Positions 16,820-25,268 of a stretch of DNA of 29,732 bases are shown piece by piece (position 1 is the stretch's first letter; every line of letters begins with the position of its first letter). This DNA comes from Collinsella sp. CAG:166 (lineage in GTDB: Bacteria; Actinomycetota; Coriobacteriia; Coriobacteriales; Coriobacteriaceae), in assembly GCA_000434535.1 (NCBI GenBank), contig FR878594.1:1-29732 (forward strand), read 5' to 3'. A program made the translations under genes and the position numbers. Under the pieces are notes generated by a model. That model did no database searches. It was not told the DNA's origin and saw only the letters and a list, made by a program, of their open reading frames with translations.

Positions 16820-17491
16820 GTGAGCCGTTCTGCCCGTATTGGATTGATTGTCTTGGCGCTTGCGATCGCTGTGGTTGGCGCGGGCGCTGTCGGTATGGCA
16901 TTTCTACCTGCTGCGGTGACGGAGCCGGTGGTCAAGCCTGTGACTCAATCTGTCGAACTTCTGACCGGCGACGACAAGCCCGAGGCCATTACCGTTGATT
17001 TTGATGAGCAGCCGGCTGTGCTGGGTATTAGCAATTATCCGCGTATTCAGCTTGGGGCCATGCGCTATACCACGGATACAAGCCTGATCGATAGGGCGTC
17101 CGAGCTACTCAAGGGCAAAACATTTAAGCGTTGGTACGGATATGCGTCCTATCGGGCAAAAGCGAACGACATGGTTGGCGGATGCCACTCTTCCATCGAG
17201 CTGGACACTGCAAACGGCGCCAAGTTATGTGATGTCTCGTACGATCCGGGCTACGAGGGCAATGAGGGTCCGGGCATCTACATCATGGACGGCGATGTCG
17301 CCTATGTCATGGAGGGCGACCAGACCGAGCTCAACGATTTTATGGGTCAGTGTATCCAAGATGCCTATAAACAGACCTGCTTGCCTGACCCGCAGACTGC
17401 ACGCGATAGTGGGTCTGCCCGTACATGGCTGTTCGAGGATGAGATGCCCTGGACCGTCGAATCGGGAAGTACGGGTTCGGCGAAGGAGTAG
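16820..17491 (+). CDS. Single-pass membrane or exported protein of unknown function
   Basis: A 223-residue protein I do not recognise. MSRSARIGLIVLALAIAVVGAG forms a signal anchor, followed by an extracytoplasmic domain with cysteines (GGCHSS, KLCDVSY, GQCIQD, KQTCLPD) and an acidic finish. The frame is open further upstream with GTG codons at 16781, 16787 and 16805; GTG at 16820 with GGGGTG before it gives the most normal membrane anchor, but the start is uncertain. It is divergent from the similarly sized membrane protein on the other strand; they are not clear paralogues. Flanked by palindromic repeats on both sides. Confidence 0.6.
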   Translation: MSRSARIGLIVLALAIAVVGAGAVGMAFLPAAVTEPVVKPVTQSVELLTGDDKPEAITVDFDEQPAVLGISNYPRIQLGAMRYTTDTSLIDRASELLKGKTFKRWYGYASYRAKANDMVGGCHSSIELDTANGAKLCDVSYDPGYEGNEGPGIYIMDGDVAYVMEGDQTELNDFMGQCIQDAYKQTCLPDPQTARDSGSARTWLFEDEMPWTVESGSTGSAKE

Positions 17492-17499
17492 AGACCTCG

Positions 17500-17534
17500 A
17501 CCACCACAAAGGTGCCTGCCCTCTTTGTGGTGGT
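17500..17534. repeat. CCACCACAAAGG palindrome, copy d
   Basis: ACCACCACAAAGG and CTTTGTGGTGGT around TGCCTGCCCT, followed after the same short gap as in copy a by a GTCTCG palindrome. It lies just after the stop codon of the membrane-protein gene and may double as its terminator. Confidence 0.88.
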
Positions 17535-17544
17535 TTTCGGTCTG

Positions 17545-17599
17545 TCTCGATCTGTAACATCTAGAGCCATAAACAGCCGCTAGATGTTACAGATTGAGA
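17545..17599. repeat. TCTCGATCTGTAACATCT palindrome, copy 3
   Basis: 20-bp arms, TCTCGATCTGTAACATCTAG (17545-17564) and CTAGATGTTACAGATTGAGA (17580-17599), with one mismatch. Same family as 15753-15807. Confidence 0.88.
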
Positions 17600-17661
17600 T
17601 AGTAAGGGGACGAGGCCGTAGCGGGTGAGCGCACCTGCTCCCTATCTTTCAATCACTCAGA

Positions 17662-17697
17662 AAATCTTATATATAGAGACTTAGATTTATGTATAAG
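17662..17697 (+). promoter_or_regulatory. clpB promoter region with motif shared with dnaK
   Basis: AAATCTTATAT, five bases, GACTTAGATTT (17662-17688), then ATGTATAAG with a possible -10 TATAAG at 17692-17697. Both blocks and their spacing are identical to those before dnaK, and the following TGTATA is also shared. Probable HspR operator overlapping the promoter. Confidence 0.6.
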
Positions 17698-17738
17698 ATC
17701 GCGCAAAGCTGGCAACAATACTTCTCGAACAACGTGAA

Positions 17739-17756
17739 GCCGCCCCGTAGGGCGGC
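17739..17756 (+). other. Hairpin in the clpB leader
   Basis: GCCGCCC and GGGCGGC form a seven-pair stem with a CGTA loop, ending shortly before the AGAGAGGTG ribosome site. It does not cover the site, so it is more likely a stability element than a thermosensor. Confidence 0.5.
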
Positions 17757-17777
17757 CGCCCCAAGAGAGGTGATTCC

Positions 17778-20405
17778 ATGAGAATCGATAAGCTAGCAAT
17801 GACGTCGCGCGAGGCGCTGCAGACCGCCATGAGCACGGCTGCCGATGCGCAGGCCGGCGCGGTGGAGCCGATCCACCTGCTGTCTGCCCTGCTCGGTGCC
17901 GGCGAGCGCAATATCTCCGTGATTATCGAGCGCATCGGTGCCGACCCAGCTCAGCTCGCACGTTCCACACAGGATGCCATCGACCACGCGCCCAAGGTTT
18001 CGGGCGAGGGTCAGCAGATGGGTCTTTCCAATGAGCTTGTCCGCGTCATCGAGAAGGCCGAGAAAAAGGCCACCAAGATGGGCGACAGCTTTGTGGTGAC
18101 CGAGCATCTGCTGATGGCACTTGCCGAGGACAAGGGCGAGGCGGGCCGCGTTCTGCGCGACGCAGGCGTCACCAAGGAGCGCATCGAGCAGGTCTACGAG
18201 GAGCTGCGTGGCGATGACCGCGTGACGTCTGCCGAGGACAAGACCCAGTTTGAGGCGCTGGAGCAGTACGGACGCAACATCTGCGATCTTGCCCGCGCCG
18301 GCAAGCTCGACCCTGTCATCGGCCGTACCGACGAGATTCGTCGTACCATCCAGGTCCTGTCCCGTCGCACCAAGAACAACCCCGTGCTCATCGGCGAGCC
18401 GGGTGTCGGCAAGACGGCCATCGTCGAGGGCATCGCCCAGCGTATCGTGGCCGGCGACGTGCCGAGTACCCTGCGCGACCGCGACCTTATCGAGCTCGAC
18501 ATGAGCGCGCTGGTCGCCGGCGCTAAGTACCGCGGCGAGTTCGAGGACCGCTTGAAGGCTGTGCTCAAGGAGGTACAGAAGTCCGAAGGCAAGGTCATCC
18601 TGTTCATCGATGAGCTCCACACCATCGTGGGCGCTGGTGCCACCGAGGGCTCCATGGACGCCGGCAACATCCTCAAGCCGGCGCTCGCCCGTGGCGACTT
18701 GCACGCGATCGGCGCGACCACGCTCGACGAGTATCGCAAGTACATCGAGAAGGACGCGGCGCTCGCCCGTCGTTTCCAGACCGTTATGGTGAGCGAGCCT
18801 ACCGTCGAGGACACCATCTCGATCCTGCGTGGCCTCAAGGAGAAGTACGAGATCTTCCACGGTGTGCACATCACCGATAGCGCGCTCGTGGCCGCTGCTG
18901 ACCTCTCCGATCGCTATATCGCCGACCGCTTTCTGCCCGACAAGGCCATCGACCTGGTCGATGAGGCCGCAAGCCGCCTGCGCATGGAACTCGACAGCAT
19001 GCCGGTCGAGATCGACGCCACCACGCGTCAGCTCACCCAGCTGCAGATCGAGGAGCAGGCGCTCATGAAGGAGACCGACGACGCCTCCAAGGAGCGTCTG
19101 GAGGCCCTGCGCCAAGAGATCGCCGAGGTCCAAGAAAAGCTCAACGTGCAAAAGGCCGGCTGGCTCAACCAGAAGAACGCCATCGACCACGTGCAGGAGC
19201 TTAAGGGTCAGCTCGACGAGGCCAGAAGCGAAGAGGAGCGCGCGACGCGCAACGGCGACCTGGGCCGTGCGTCCGAGCTGCGCTACTCCGTGATTCCGGG
19301 TCTGCAGCAGCAGATTCAGGATTCCGAGGCTGCGCTCGAGGCACAAAAGCAGAAGGACGGCGAGGGTCTCAACGAGCAGGTGACCTCCGATGAGATCGCC
19401 GAGGTCGTGAGTGCCTGGACCGGCGTGCCCGTGTCCAAGATGATGCAGGGCGAGCTCGACAAGCTGAAGGGTTTGGAGGGCGAGCTGCACAAGCGCGTCA
19501 TCGGCCAGGACGAGGCCGTCTCCGCCGTTGCCGCGGCCGTGCGCCGCAGCCGTGCTGGTCTCTCCGATCCGGACAAGCCCATCGGCAGCTTCTTCTTCCT
19601 GGGTCCCACCGGCGTGGGCAAGACCGAGCTCGCCAAGGCGCTGGCCGAGTGCCTGTTCGACGACGAGCGCGCGCTCGTGCGTATCGACATGTCCGAGTAC
19701 ATGGAGAAGTTCAGCGTCCAGCGTCTGATCGGTGCGCCCCCGGGATACGTGGGTTACGACGAGGGCGGCCAGCTCACTGAGGCCGTGCGCCGTCGTCCGT
19801 ACTCCGTGATCTTGCTCGACGAGATGGAGAAGGCCCATCCAGATGTCTTCAACGTGCTGCTGCAGGTGCTCGACGACGGCCGTCTGACCGATGGCCAGGG
19901 CCGCCAGGTGTCCTTCAAGAACACGATTATCATCATGACGTCCAACGTGGGCTCCAAGGCCATCGCCGATCTGTCCGGTAAGGACGAGGAGGAGATGCGA
20001 CATCAGGTCGACGCCGCCATGGCTCAGACCTTCCGCCCCGAGTTCCTCAACCGTATCGACGATATCGTGGTGTTCCATCCGCTCGGCATGGCGCAGATCG
20101 AGAAGATCGTCGACATCCAGCTTGCCGACGTTCGCGCACGCCTGGCCAAGGAGCGCATGACGCTTGCCATCACCCCGGCGGCCAAGCAGATGCTCGCCGT
20201 GGGTGGCCTGGACCCCGTGTTCGGTGCCCGTCCGCTCAAGCGCCTGGTCCAGCGCGAGGTCGTGGACGCCATCGCCGCCGCCATCATCGACGGCACGGTG
20301 CGCGAGGGCGATCAGGTGACGGTCGATGCCGGCAAGGACGGCGGCTTTACCGTCGTGTGCGACAACACGCCGGCGGCCACCTACGAGGTTCCCGACGCCG
20401 AGTAG
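17778..20405 (+). CDS. clpB: ATP-dependent disaggregase ClpB
   Basis: An 875-residue Hsp100 disaggregase that, with DnaK, pulls proteins out of aggregates through a hexameric pore. The Clp N-domain (about 1-145) is followed by AAA module 1 with Walker A GEPGVGKTA (206-214) and Walker B VILFIDELH, the coiled-coil middle domain (about 410-540, rich in Q/E/K), and AAA module 2 with Walker A GPTGVGKTE (609-617), the pore loop GYVGYDEGG and Walker B VILLDEMEKAHPDVFN. The middle domain marks ClpB rather than ClpA or ClpC. AGAGAGGTG precedes the ATG. It stands alone with its own terminator and shares the dnaK upstream motif. Confidence 0.99.
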   Translation: MRIDKLAMTSREALQTAMSTAADAQAGAVEPIHLLSALLGAGERNISVIIERIGADPAQLARSTQDAIDHAPKVSGEGQQMGLSNELVRVIEKAEKKATKMGDSFVVTEHLLMALAEDKGEAGRVLRDAGVTKERIEQVYEELRGDDRVTSAEDKTQFEALEQYGRNICDLARAGKLDPVIGRTDEIRRTIQVLSRRTKNNPVLIGEPGVGKTAIVEGIAQRIVAGDVPSTLRDRDLIELDMSALVAGAKYRGEFEDRLKAVLKEVQKSEGKVILFIDELHTIVGAGATEGSMDAGNILKPALARGDLHAIGATTLDEYRKYIEKDAALARRFQTVMVSEPTVEDTISILRGLKEKYEIFHGVHITDSALVAAADLSDRYIADRFLPDKAIDLVDEAASRLRMELDSMPVEIDATTRQLTQLQIEEQALMKETDDASKERLEALRQEIAEVQEKLNVQKAGWLNQKNAIDHVQELKGQLDEARSEEERATRNGDLGRASELRYSVIPGLQQQIQDSEAALEAQKQKDGEGLNEQVTSDEIAEVVSAWTGVPVSKMMQGELDKLKGLEGELHKRVIGQDEAVSAVAAAVRRSRAGLSDPDKPIGSFFFLGPTGVGKTELAKALAECLFDDERALVRIDMSEYMEKFSVQRLIGAPPGYVGYDEGGQLTEAVRRRPYSVILLDEMEKAHPDVFNVLLQVLDDGRLTDGQGRQVSFKNTIIIMTSNVGSKAIADLSGKDEEEMRHQVDAAMAQTFRPEFLNRIDDIVVFHPLGMAQIEKIVDIQLADVRARLAKERMTLAITPAAKQMLAVGGLDPVFGARPLKRLVQREVVDAIAAAIIDGTVREGDQVTVDAGKDGGFTVVCDNTPAATYEVPDAE

Positions 20406-20449
20406 ATTTTGGGACATGCCTTAAAATCTACCAGCCGTCTCTAAACGCC

Positions 20450-20486
20450 AAGGGCGGCGGATTCAATTGGGTCCGCCGCCCTTTTT
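20450..20486 (+). terminator. clpB terminator
   Basis: AAGGGCGGCGGA (20450-20461) and TCCGCCGCCCTT (20472-20483) form a perfect 12-bp stem followed by a T tract to 20486. Confidence 0.92.
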
Positions 20487-20536
20487 CGTGCGACAATCGA
20501 TGATATTGAACGGATGCGATGCGAGGAGCTATGCAG

Positions 20537-20710
20537 ATGAAAGACGAGATCAAGACAAGCGCGCCGGCGCTCAAGCCCACGTCCAAACCGGCGCCCAAGC
20601 CGCGCGACCCCTATATCCGTGCCGAGAACGAGGACGATGACGGTTACGATCCCTACAGCGACCGACGCCCCGAGCGCGAGCCAATGTTCGAAGCCGACCC
20701 GTGGCGCTGA
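20537..20710 (+). CDS. Small charged protein of unknown function, 57 residues
   Basis: A 57-residue hydrophilic protein: a Lys/Pro/Ala-rich N-terminal half (ALKPTSKPAPKPRDPYIR) and an acidic, aromatic C-terminal half (NEDDDGYDPYSDRRPEREP, ending in ADPWR). No membrane segment or known domain; it is probably disordered. The ATG at 20537 is chosen because GAGGAG at 20523-20528 is eight bases away, while the ATGs at 20519 and 20531 are too close or precede it. It has its own short region after the clpB terminator. The good ribosome site and strong compositional pattern support a real gene, but function is unknown. Confidence 0.65.
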   Translation: MKDEIKTSAPALKPTSKPAPKPRDPYIRAENEDDDGYDPYSDRRPEREPMFEADPWR

Positions 20711-20735
20711 GTGCCACCCAAAAGGCCACCAATTA

Positions 20736-20802
20736 AGTTGTGGTGAAATAGGGACTGTTTTGCAGTTTGACCAGCAAAAACAGTCCCTATTTCACCGCAA
20801 CT
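20736..20802. repeat. Palindromic intergenic repeat, copy 2
   Basis: Arms beginning AGTTGTGGTGAAATAGGGAC and ending GTCCCTATTTCACCGCAACT pair over about 26 bp with one mismatch around a short loop. The outer 16 bases match copy 1 at 7384-7450 while the inside differs, so the family varies in its core. Confidence 0.85.
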
Positions 20803-20964
20803 GCGTTAGGGATCTTTCTACAGGGGGAGGGTAGTCAAAAAAGCACCGTCCCAAATTGACTGCTCGGGGAGTCGCATTCGAGCTCGGTTGTCCTCTTAGC
20901 CACTCGATATCCTTCGGAGCAATAACAGTGAAAAAACTTGCTTAAGTGTTAATCAAGCTACACA

Positions 20965-21026
20965 CAATCTTGCTCTCTAATTAATCAAGAATCAGTATAA
21001 TTTTGATTAGCTAGAGAGCAAGATTG
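20965..21026. promoter_or_regulatory. Inverted repeat surrounding the -10 box of the AAA/DUF4143 gene
   Basis: CAATCTTGCTCTCTA (20965-20979) and its exact complement (21012-21026) enclose an inner TAATCA/TGATTA pair and a TATAAT at 20996-21001. The right arm abuts the GGAGA ribosome site of the following gene. Transcription from this -10 would start around 21008, so the repeat is more likely a DNA operator than an RNA hairpin, unless an upstream promoter exists. Confidence 0.6.
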
Positions 21027-21033
21027 GAGAATC

Positions 21034-22386
21034 ATGGCATTCAACGACTTGATCGCCCAGAAAATAAAGGACTTTGAACAGCAGGGGGTTCCGCAGGTCT
21101 TTGAGCGAGACCTTGATCTGGGAAACCCACAGGAGCCAAAGCGCGACAACATCGTAAATGTGGTTGTGGGGGCCCGCCGTTGTGGAAAGACGTATCGCCT
21201 GTATCAGGAGATGCAGCGGCTTCAGGGCCGGGGCGTCGAGCTTGACCGGATGCTTTACTTTAATTTTGAGGACGAGCGCTTGCGCCCGTATGAGTCATCG
21301 CTGCTGGCGGACGTGCTCGACACGTTCTATGCGCTGTATCCTGCTGCTCGAACCGAGGGCGCTTACATTTTCTTTGACGAGATCCAAGAAATTCCCGAAT
21401 GGGGTGCGTTTCTGCGGCGTGTAGTCGATACGGAGAAAGCGACCGTCTATGTGACGGGATCTTCTTCTAAGATGCTGTCCTCAGAGCTTAAGAGCGAGTT
21501 CAGGGGTCGTTCTCTTATACGGGAGCTTTTTCCGTTGAGTTTTTCGGAATACGTTCGATATAAGACGGGGAGCGTTTTCGAGCCAGATGCGACCTTTTCC
21601 CCAAGCGATGCAGCGCTGCTTCGACATCATCTGATCGGATATCTTGAACGAGGGGGATTCATCGCGACGCTTGAGCAGACACCCGCAGACGCGATTCAGC
21701 TGCTACAGGAATATGCTTCGCGAACGGTCGCTATGGACGTCGTTGAGCGTTACGACGTCAAGAACCCTCGCCTGGCATCGCTGTTCCTAACGCGGTGTAT
21801 GGCATCTTCGGGACGAGAGCTGTCGGTGAACAAAGTGTACAACGAGTTCAAGAGCAGGCAGATACCCGTCAGTCGTAATTCGCTCAGCGACTTACTTGAG
21901 TATTATGAGGATGCCTACCTGCTGTTCTCCGTGCCGGAGTTCACGCGTTCACTGGCAAATAACATGCGGTCTGCGTCTAAGGTCTACGCAGTCGATCCTG
22001 CGATGTTTGGAGCATTCTCTCCCGCATCGGCATTGGACCAGGGCCAGAGGCTCGAGACCGCAGTGTTCAACGCGCTAAGAAGAAGGACTCCCGCGGTGAG
22101 GGTCGGATCGGTCTGCCGCCTGCTGATCAAAGAGAAGAGCAAAAGCCATGAGGTGGACTTTGTGGCTGGGGACGCGCTTCTCATGCGGGCTTATAGCCTG
22201 ATTCAGGTAAGTGCGGATATGGCAAGTGAGAAAACGCGCGAGCGCGAAATTGCCGCGCTTGATGCCTCGATGGCCCAGTTCGATCTTGGCGAGTCGGCAA
22301 TCGTTACCATGGATGAACAGACCGATATTCCATGCGAGCACGGTGTGGTCCACGTTGTGCCCGCATGGAAGTGGCTCCTTGCCTAA
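21034..22386 (+). CDS. AAA-family ATPase with DUF4143-type C-terminal domain
   Basis: A 450-residue protein of the AAA_14/DUF4143 class common in anaerobes and archaea. Walker A GARRCGKT is at 46-53 and Walker B YIFFDEIQEI near 110-120, followed by the VYVTGSSSKML sensor segment and the LFPLSFSEYV motif typical of this family. The C-terminal half contains the winged-helix-like ELSVNKVYNEFKSRQIPVSRNSLSDLLEYYEDAYLLFSV region and the nuclease-like VGSVCRLLIKEKSKSHEVDFV strand. The biochemical role of the family is not settled. Codon use (more AT, AGA, TTT) differs from neighbouring genes, pointing to transfer. GGAGA precedes the ATG. Confidence 0.88.
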   Translation: MAFNDLIAQKIKDFEQQGVPQVFERDLDLGNPQEPKRDNIVNVVVGARRCGKTYRLYQEMQRLQGRGVELDRMLYFNFEDERLRPYESSLLADVLDTFYALYPAARTEGAYIFFDEIQEIPEWGAFLRRVVDTEKATVYVTGSSSKMLSSELKSEFRGRSLIRELFPLSFSEYVRYKTGSVFEPDATFSPSDAALLRHHLIGYLERGGFIATLEQTPADAIQLLQEYASRTVAMDVVERYDVKNPRLASLFLTRCMASSGRELSVNKVYNEFKSRQIPVSRNSLSDLLEYYEDAYLLFSVPEFTRSLANNMRSASKVYAVDPAMFGAFSPASALDQGQRLETAVFNALRRRTPAVRVGSVCRLLIKEKSKSHEVDFVAGDALLMRAYSLIQVSADMASEKTREREIAALDASMAQFDLGESAIVTMDEQTDIPCEHGVVHVVPAWKWLLA

Positions 22387-22459
22387 TCATCTATGGACCT
22401 GTGGGGTCAGGACCTCCTGGCTTCTTCATCACGGTTGGGGAGCACCTTGCTGCGCCAGG

Positions 22460-23956
22460 CTAGTCCTGGGCTTTGATACTCGGCAGCAGGATCTGCGCGA
22501 GGTAGTCGGTTTCGAGCTTAGTGGCACCATCGGCCTTGCCGTCTTTACCCACCAGGTCGTTCTTGATCTGGCTATACGTATAGCGGTTGCCGGTCGTAAG
22601 CTCGACAAGCTCAATGGCCGCGTCCATGGGGTAGGTCGACACTGGATCCTGGGTGCGCCCGTTGATAGTCTGGGGCACCACGTACGGATAGACGGGGCCG
22701 CTGGCATAGACGGTATAACCGTTGCCCAGATTGGCCGCACCCAAAACCGTATCGCCCTCATCGGGCGTAAAGCTCTCGCCCTCGCGCACCGCGACGAGCG
22801 TCACGATCGGCGTATCGCTGTCGCCGTCCAGATAAATGCACAGCGTGTTGCCGTTTTGCCAGGTTGCGACCTTGCCATACCACTCAACCGGAATATCGAG
22901 CTGATACAGGTCCGTTGCCTTGTGACGGGCGTCGGCATCACGGGCCGCCTGTGCCTTTTGCGCGCTCACGGCATTGACGGCGGCGTCGCGCCGCGCGGTT
23001 GCCGCCTGCTGGAGCACCTTGGCGGTGGCGGCGGAGCTCGCGCCTCCCTCCTCGGCATATTTGGCGGCGGCATCGATCTGGTCGTCGGTTACCGTGTCGG
23101 CCGAAGGCACCTTGAGCTTAAAGGTAGCCTGGGCACTTAAATCCTGTCCATCGCTCTTAACGGTGACCTGCGTCTTGGTGGTCGGGACGGTATAGATGGT
23201 GCCGTCGGCCGCGATGGGGGAGGCAGCGATGGAGAGCGTGTAATCGCCGGGCAGCAGTTTGATGCCGCGGCCGTGCTCGTCAACATAGAGCGTTTCGCTC
23301 ACGGAGGAGCCGTCAGAATCCTGACCGCTCACCTGTACGGGAATCTTGGAGCCGGTGGAACAGTCGAGGCCCGCGGCATGCACGCCAATCTGCACTGACA
23401 TCATCGTGTGAGCATTGGCGGCGGCAGCGGCAGCCTGCTCTTGCTGATATCCGTTCCAGGCAGCATAGCCTGCACCGCCGACGACGAGCGCGACGGCCAC
23501 GACACCGGCGACCATCAGATTGCGGCGCTTGGGCGACATCTTGCGATGGCGAACCTCGGCCTCGCGTGCCGAGGGAACGGACGGCAGGGGAATATCGCCC
23601 ATGGCGATGGTCTCGTCCACGGCTGGTGCGGAACCCAGGCCAGGAAGCTCGCGGGTCAGCGAATCCTCGGCCGGCAAGCTGTCGAGCAGGACGGTTTCCT
23701 CGCCTGTGTCGGATTCGGGCTGGTTGCCGGCCTCGCTTTCGGTGTCTTCGTGATCTGCCTCATCCTCGGCAGGCTCAACGTCGTCTGCATCCTGATCATC
23801 GGATTGCGCCTCGGTTTCCGGCTCATCCTGCACATCAACGCCCGAATCGTCAAACGCAATCTCATCGAGTGAAATCCGGTCTAAGCTCTCCAAGGCCTCA
23901 GCGCAAGCTTCTGCATCTTGGGCCGCATCCTCTTGACCCATCGTCTCATCTTTCAT
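22460..23956 (-). CDS. Bitopic membrane protein with acidic cytoplasmic region, unknown function
   Basis: A 498-residue protein I do not recognise. Residues 1-130 are very acidic (runs of D and E) and probably disordered; RHRKMSPKRR is a cytoplasmic basic anchor; a single membrane helix covers about 147-167 (MVAGVVAVALVVGGAGYAAW). The outer part has a beta-rich region resembling an Ig-like or carboxypeptidase-regulatory fold (VPVQVSG, LLPGDYTLSIAASP), an Ala-rich helical stretch (about 285-345), and a C-terminal domain beginning near DIPVEWYGKVATW. GGGGGAT precedes the ATG by three bases; a second ATG five codons on is possible. Possibly a surface or signalling protein; no function is assigned. 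Confidence 0.78.
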   Translation of the reverse strand: MKDETMGQEDAAQDAEACAEALESLDRISLDEIAFDDSGVDVQDEPETEAQSDDQDADDVEPAEDEADHEDTESEAGNQPESDTGEETVLLDSLPAEDSLTRELPGLGSAPAVDETIAMGDIPLPSVPSAREAEVRHRKMSPKRRNLMVAGVVAVALVVGGAGYAAWNGYQQEQAAAAAANAHTMMSVQIGVHAAGLDCSTGSKIPVQVSGQDSDGSSVSETLYVDEHGRGIKLLPGDYTLSIAASPIAADGTIYTVPTTKTQVTVKSDGQDLSAQATFKLKVPSADTVTDDQIDAAAKYAEEGGASSAATAKVLQQAATARRDAAVNAVSAQKAQAARDADARHKATDLYQLDIPVEWYGKVATWQNGNTLCIYLDGDSDTPIVTLVAVREGESFTPDEGDTVLGAANLGNGYTVYASGPVYPYVVPQTINGRTQDPVSTYPMDAAIELVELTTGNRYTYSQIKNDLVGKDGKADGATKLETDYLAQILLPSIKAQD

Positions 23957-24087
23957 ATATCCCCCAAGCTCAATATCGGGACAACAATGTACCCAAAAAC
24001 AGAGTCATATAGAGCTGTCAGGCAATCGGAAATCTGATTTTATCTGTGCGAGAGGTTTTGAATATGTGCGTGGATGCGCGCAACAAC

Positions 24088-24127
24088 AAAAAGCCCCCGG
24101 AAAGCGGACAAATCGCTTTCCGGGGGC
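24088..24127 (-). terminator. Terminator of the tetR-DUF5692 transcript
   Basis: GCCCCCGGAAAGCG (24093-24106) and CGCTTTCCGGGGGC (24114-24127) form a perfect 14-bp stem. On the minus strand it is followed by a T tract (plus-strand A run 24088-24092). Confidence 0.9.
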
Positions 24128-24197
24128 ATGCAATACGTTGCATTGCGCGGAGTCGGCCAGGCGGCTTCACATTCAAGCGATGTTTGCGTCGGGCGCG

Positions 24198-25205
24198 TTA
24201 CTCGGCGTGCGCGTAATCAACCTTGGCGCGGCGAGCGGTAGCCTTCTCCCAATCGCTGGTGCCCTCAAAGACATCCTGCTTGTAGGGATTGCGGCCGAGC
24301 TTCTTGGCGCGGTAGGCGATGTAGATGATCGCGGCGATGTTGGCGACCAGTGCGGCGATCGAGACCGTGGTAGCGGCGCCGGGGTCGAGCGTGGAGTGGG
24401 TCACAAAGATGGACTCCTCCTGGAAGTACGGGAACACTTGGGCAAACATGCACCAAATGGCCAGCGTAAAGGCGCGGTTCTGGATCCAGCCGCCCTTGTT
24501 CCAGATAAAGGCGGCGACGGTGGGCGCCAGCAGCAGCGCAAAGCCGCAGAACCAGGAGTGGGTGGGCAGGCAGTTGTAGGTGTAGCAGAAGTTCCAGATA
24601 TCGTAGGCGATGATGTAGACCCAGGTCATGTCGGGCCACAGCATGTCGGTCTGATCCTCGGAGGCGTAGACGCTCCACCAACCGGTCATGCAGAAGATGT
24701 TGATGATACCGGCGATGCCGTTGAACACGTTGTTCCAGCCGGCCAGCTGCGTAGCGCCTTCGGAGGTGACCCAGGTGGACTCGCCCAGGACAAAGAAGTG
24801 ATAGGCGCTCTCGAAGTCGGACACGACGGCGATCATGATGTTGATGGCGACGATCACAAACGGCCATGCGCGGAACCAATGCGCCTTGCCGATCTTGCCC
24901 CACTGGTACTTAATGGCAATGAAGCCCCAGCAACCGGCCAGCGCTGCGTATACCTTGGCGTAGTGGAACCAGCTGTTCTGGTACACATGGGTGGGGTTGG
25001 CGAGCGCCCACTCGGCACCCTGCGAGACGCCGATGGCGATGGCGATGCAGTAGATGGTCATGGCCAGCGGAGCCACGCCAAAGATGATTGCCGCGCCCAG
25101 CTTGGTGCGGCGGCCGACCTCGTTGAGCACGATCAGGCCAATAAAGACCATGGCCCAGCCGGCCCAGTGGATAAGGGTATCGCTACCCCAAACATCGAAC
25201 AGCAT
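24198..25205 (-). CDS. Multi-pass membrane protein, probably DUF5692 family
   Basis: A 335-residue integral membrane protein with about eight hydrophobic segments rich in Trp and Tyr, starting MLFDVWGSDTLIHWAGWAMVF and ending in a short charged cytoplasmic tail. Sequence character (WFHYAKVYAALAGCWGF, TWVYIIAYDIWNFCYTYNCLP) recalls proteins annotated as DUF5692; this identification is from memory and only moderately sure. No transporter signature is evident. AAAGGAG precedes the ATG. It lies 63 bp after the TetR gene on the same strand, so it is probably in one transcript with it, and faces a divergent redox enzyme; a role linked to uptake of that enzyme's substrate or to membrane electron transfer is plausible but unproven. 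Confidence 0.75.
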   Translation of the reverse strand: MLFDVWGSDTLIHWAGWAMVFIGLIVLNEVGRRTKLGAAIIFGVAPLAMTIYCIAIAIGVSQGAEWALANPTHVYQNSWFHYAKVYAALAGCWGFIAIKYQWGKIGKAHWFRAWPFVIVAINIMIAVVSDFESAYHFFVLGESTWVTSEGATQLAGWNNVFNGIAGIINIFCMTGWWSVYASEDQTDMLWPDMTWVYIIAYDIWNFCYTYNCLPTHSWFCGFALLLAPTVAAFIWNKGGWIQNRAFTLAIWCMFAQVFPYFQEESIFVTHSTLDPGAATTVSIAALVANIAAIIYIAYRAKKLGRNPYKQDVFEGTSDWEKATARRAKVDYAHAE

Positions 25206-25268
25206 GCTGCTCTCCTTTCACACGCCCGCGGCCCCTCTTCTGATCGCAGGCAGTTTGGCCAAATGTCG

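Larger units (their letters stand above)
20711..21033. other. Gene-free stretch before the AAA/DUF4143 ATPase
   Basis: About 320 bp without a gene. It contains the palindromic repeat at 20736-20802, an unexplained segment with GTAGTCAAAAAAGCACCGTC near 20832, and then an AT-rich region with the inverted repeat and -10 box of the next gene. Confidence 0.6.

Noticed and set aside
15629..17599. Insertion sequence or transposon carrying the two small membrane-protein genes
   Set aside because: No transposase gene is present and the repeats are not simple terminal repeats of one unit; one copy lies in the middle.
13086..20417. Very long minus-strand open frames opposite the hydratase (about 796 codons) and clpB (about 874 codons)
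   Set aside because: They mirror the codon structure of strongly conserved plus-strand genes in GC-rich DNA; their translations show no recognisable domain.
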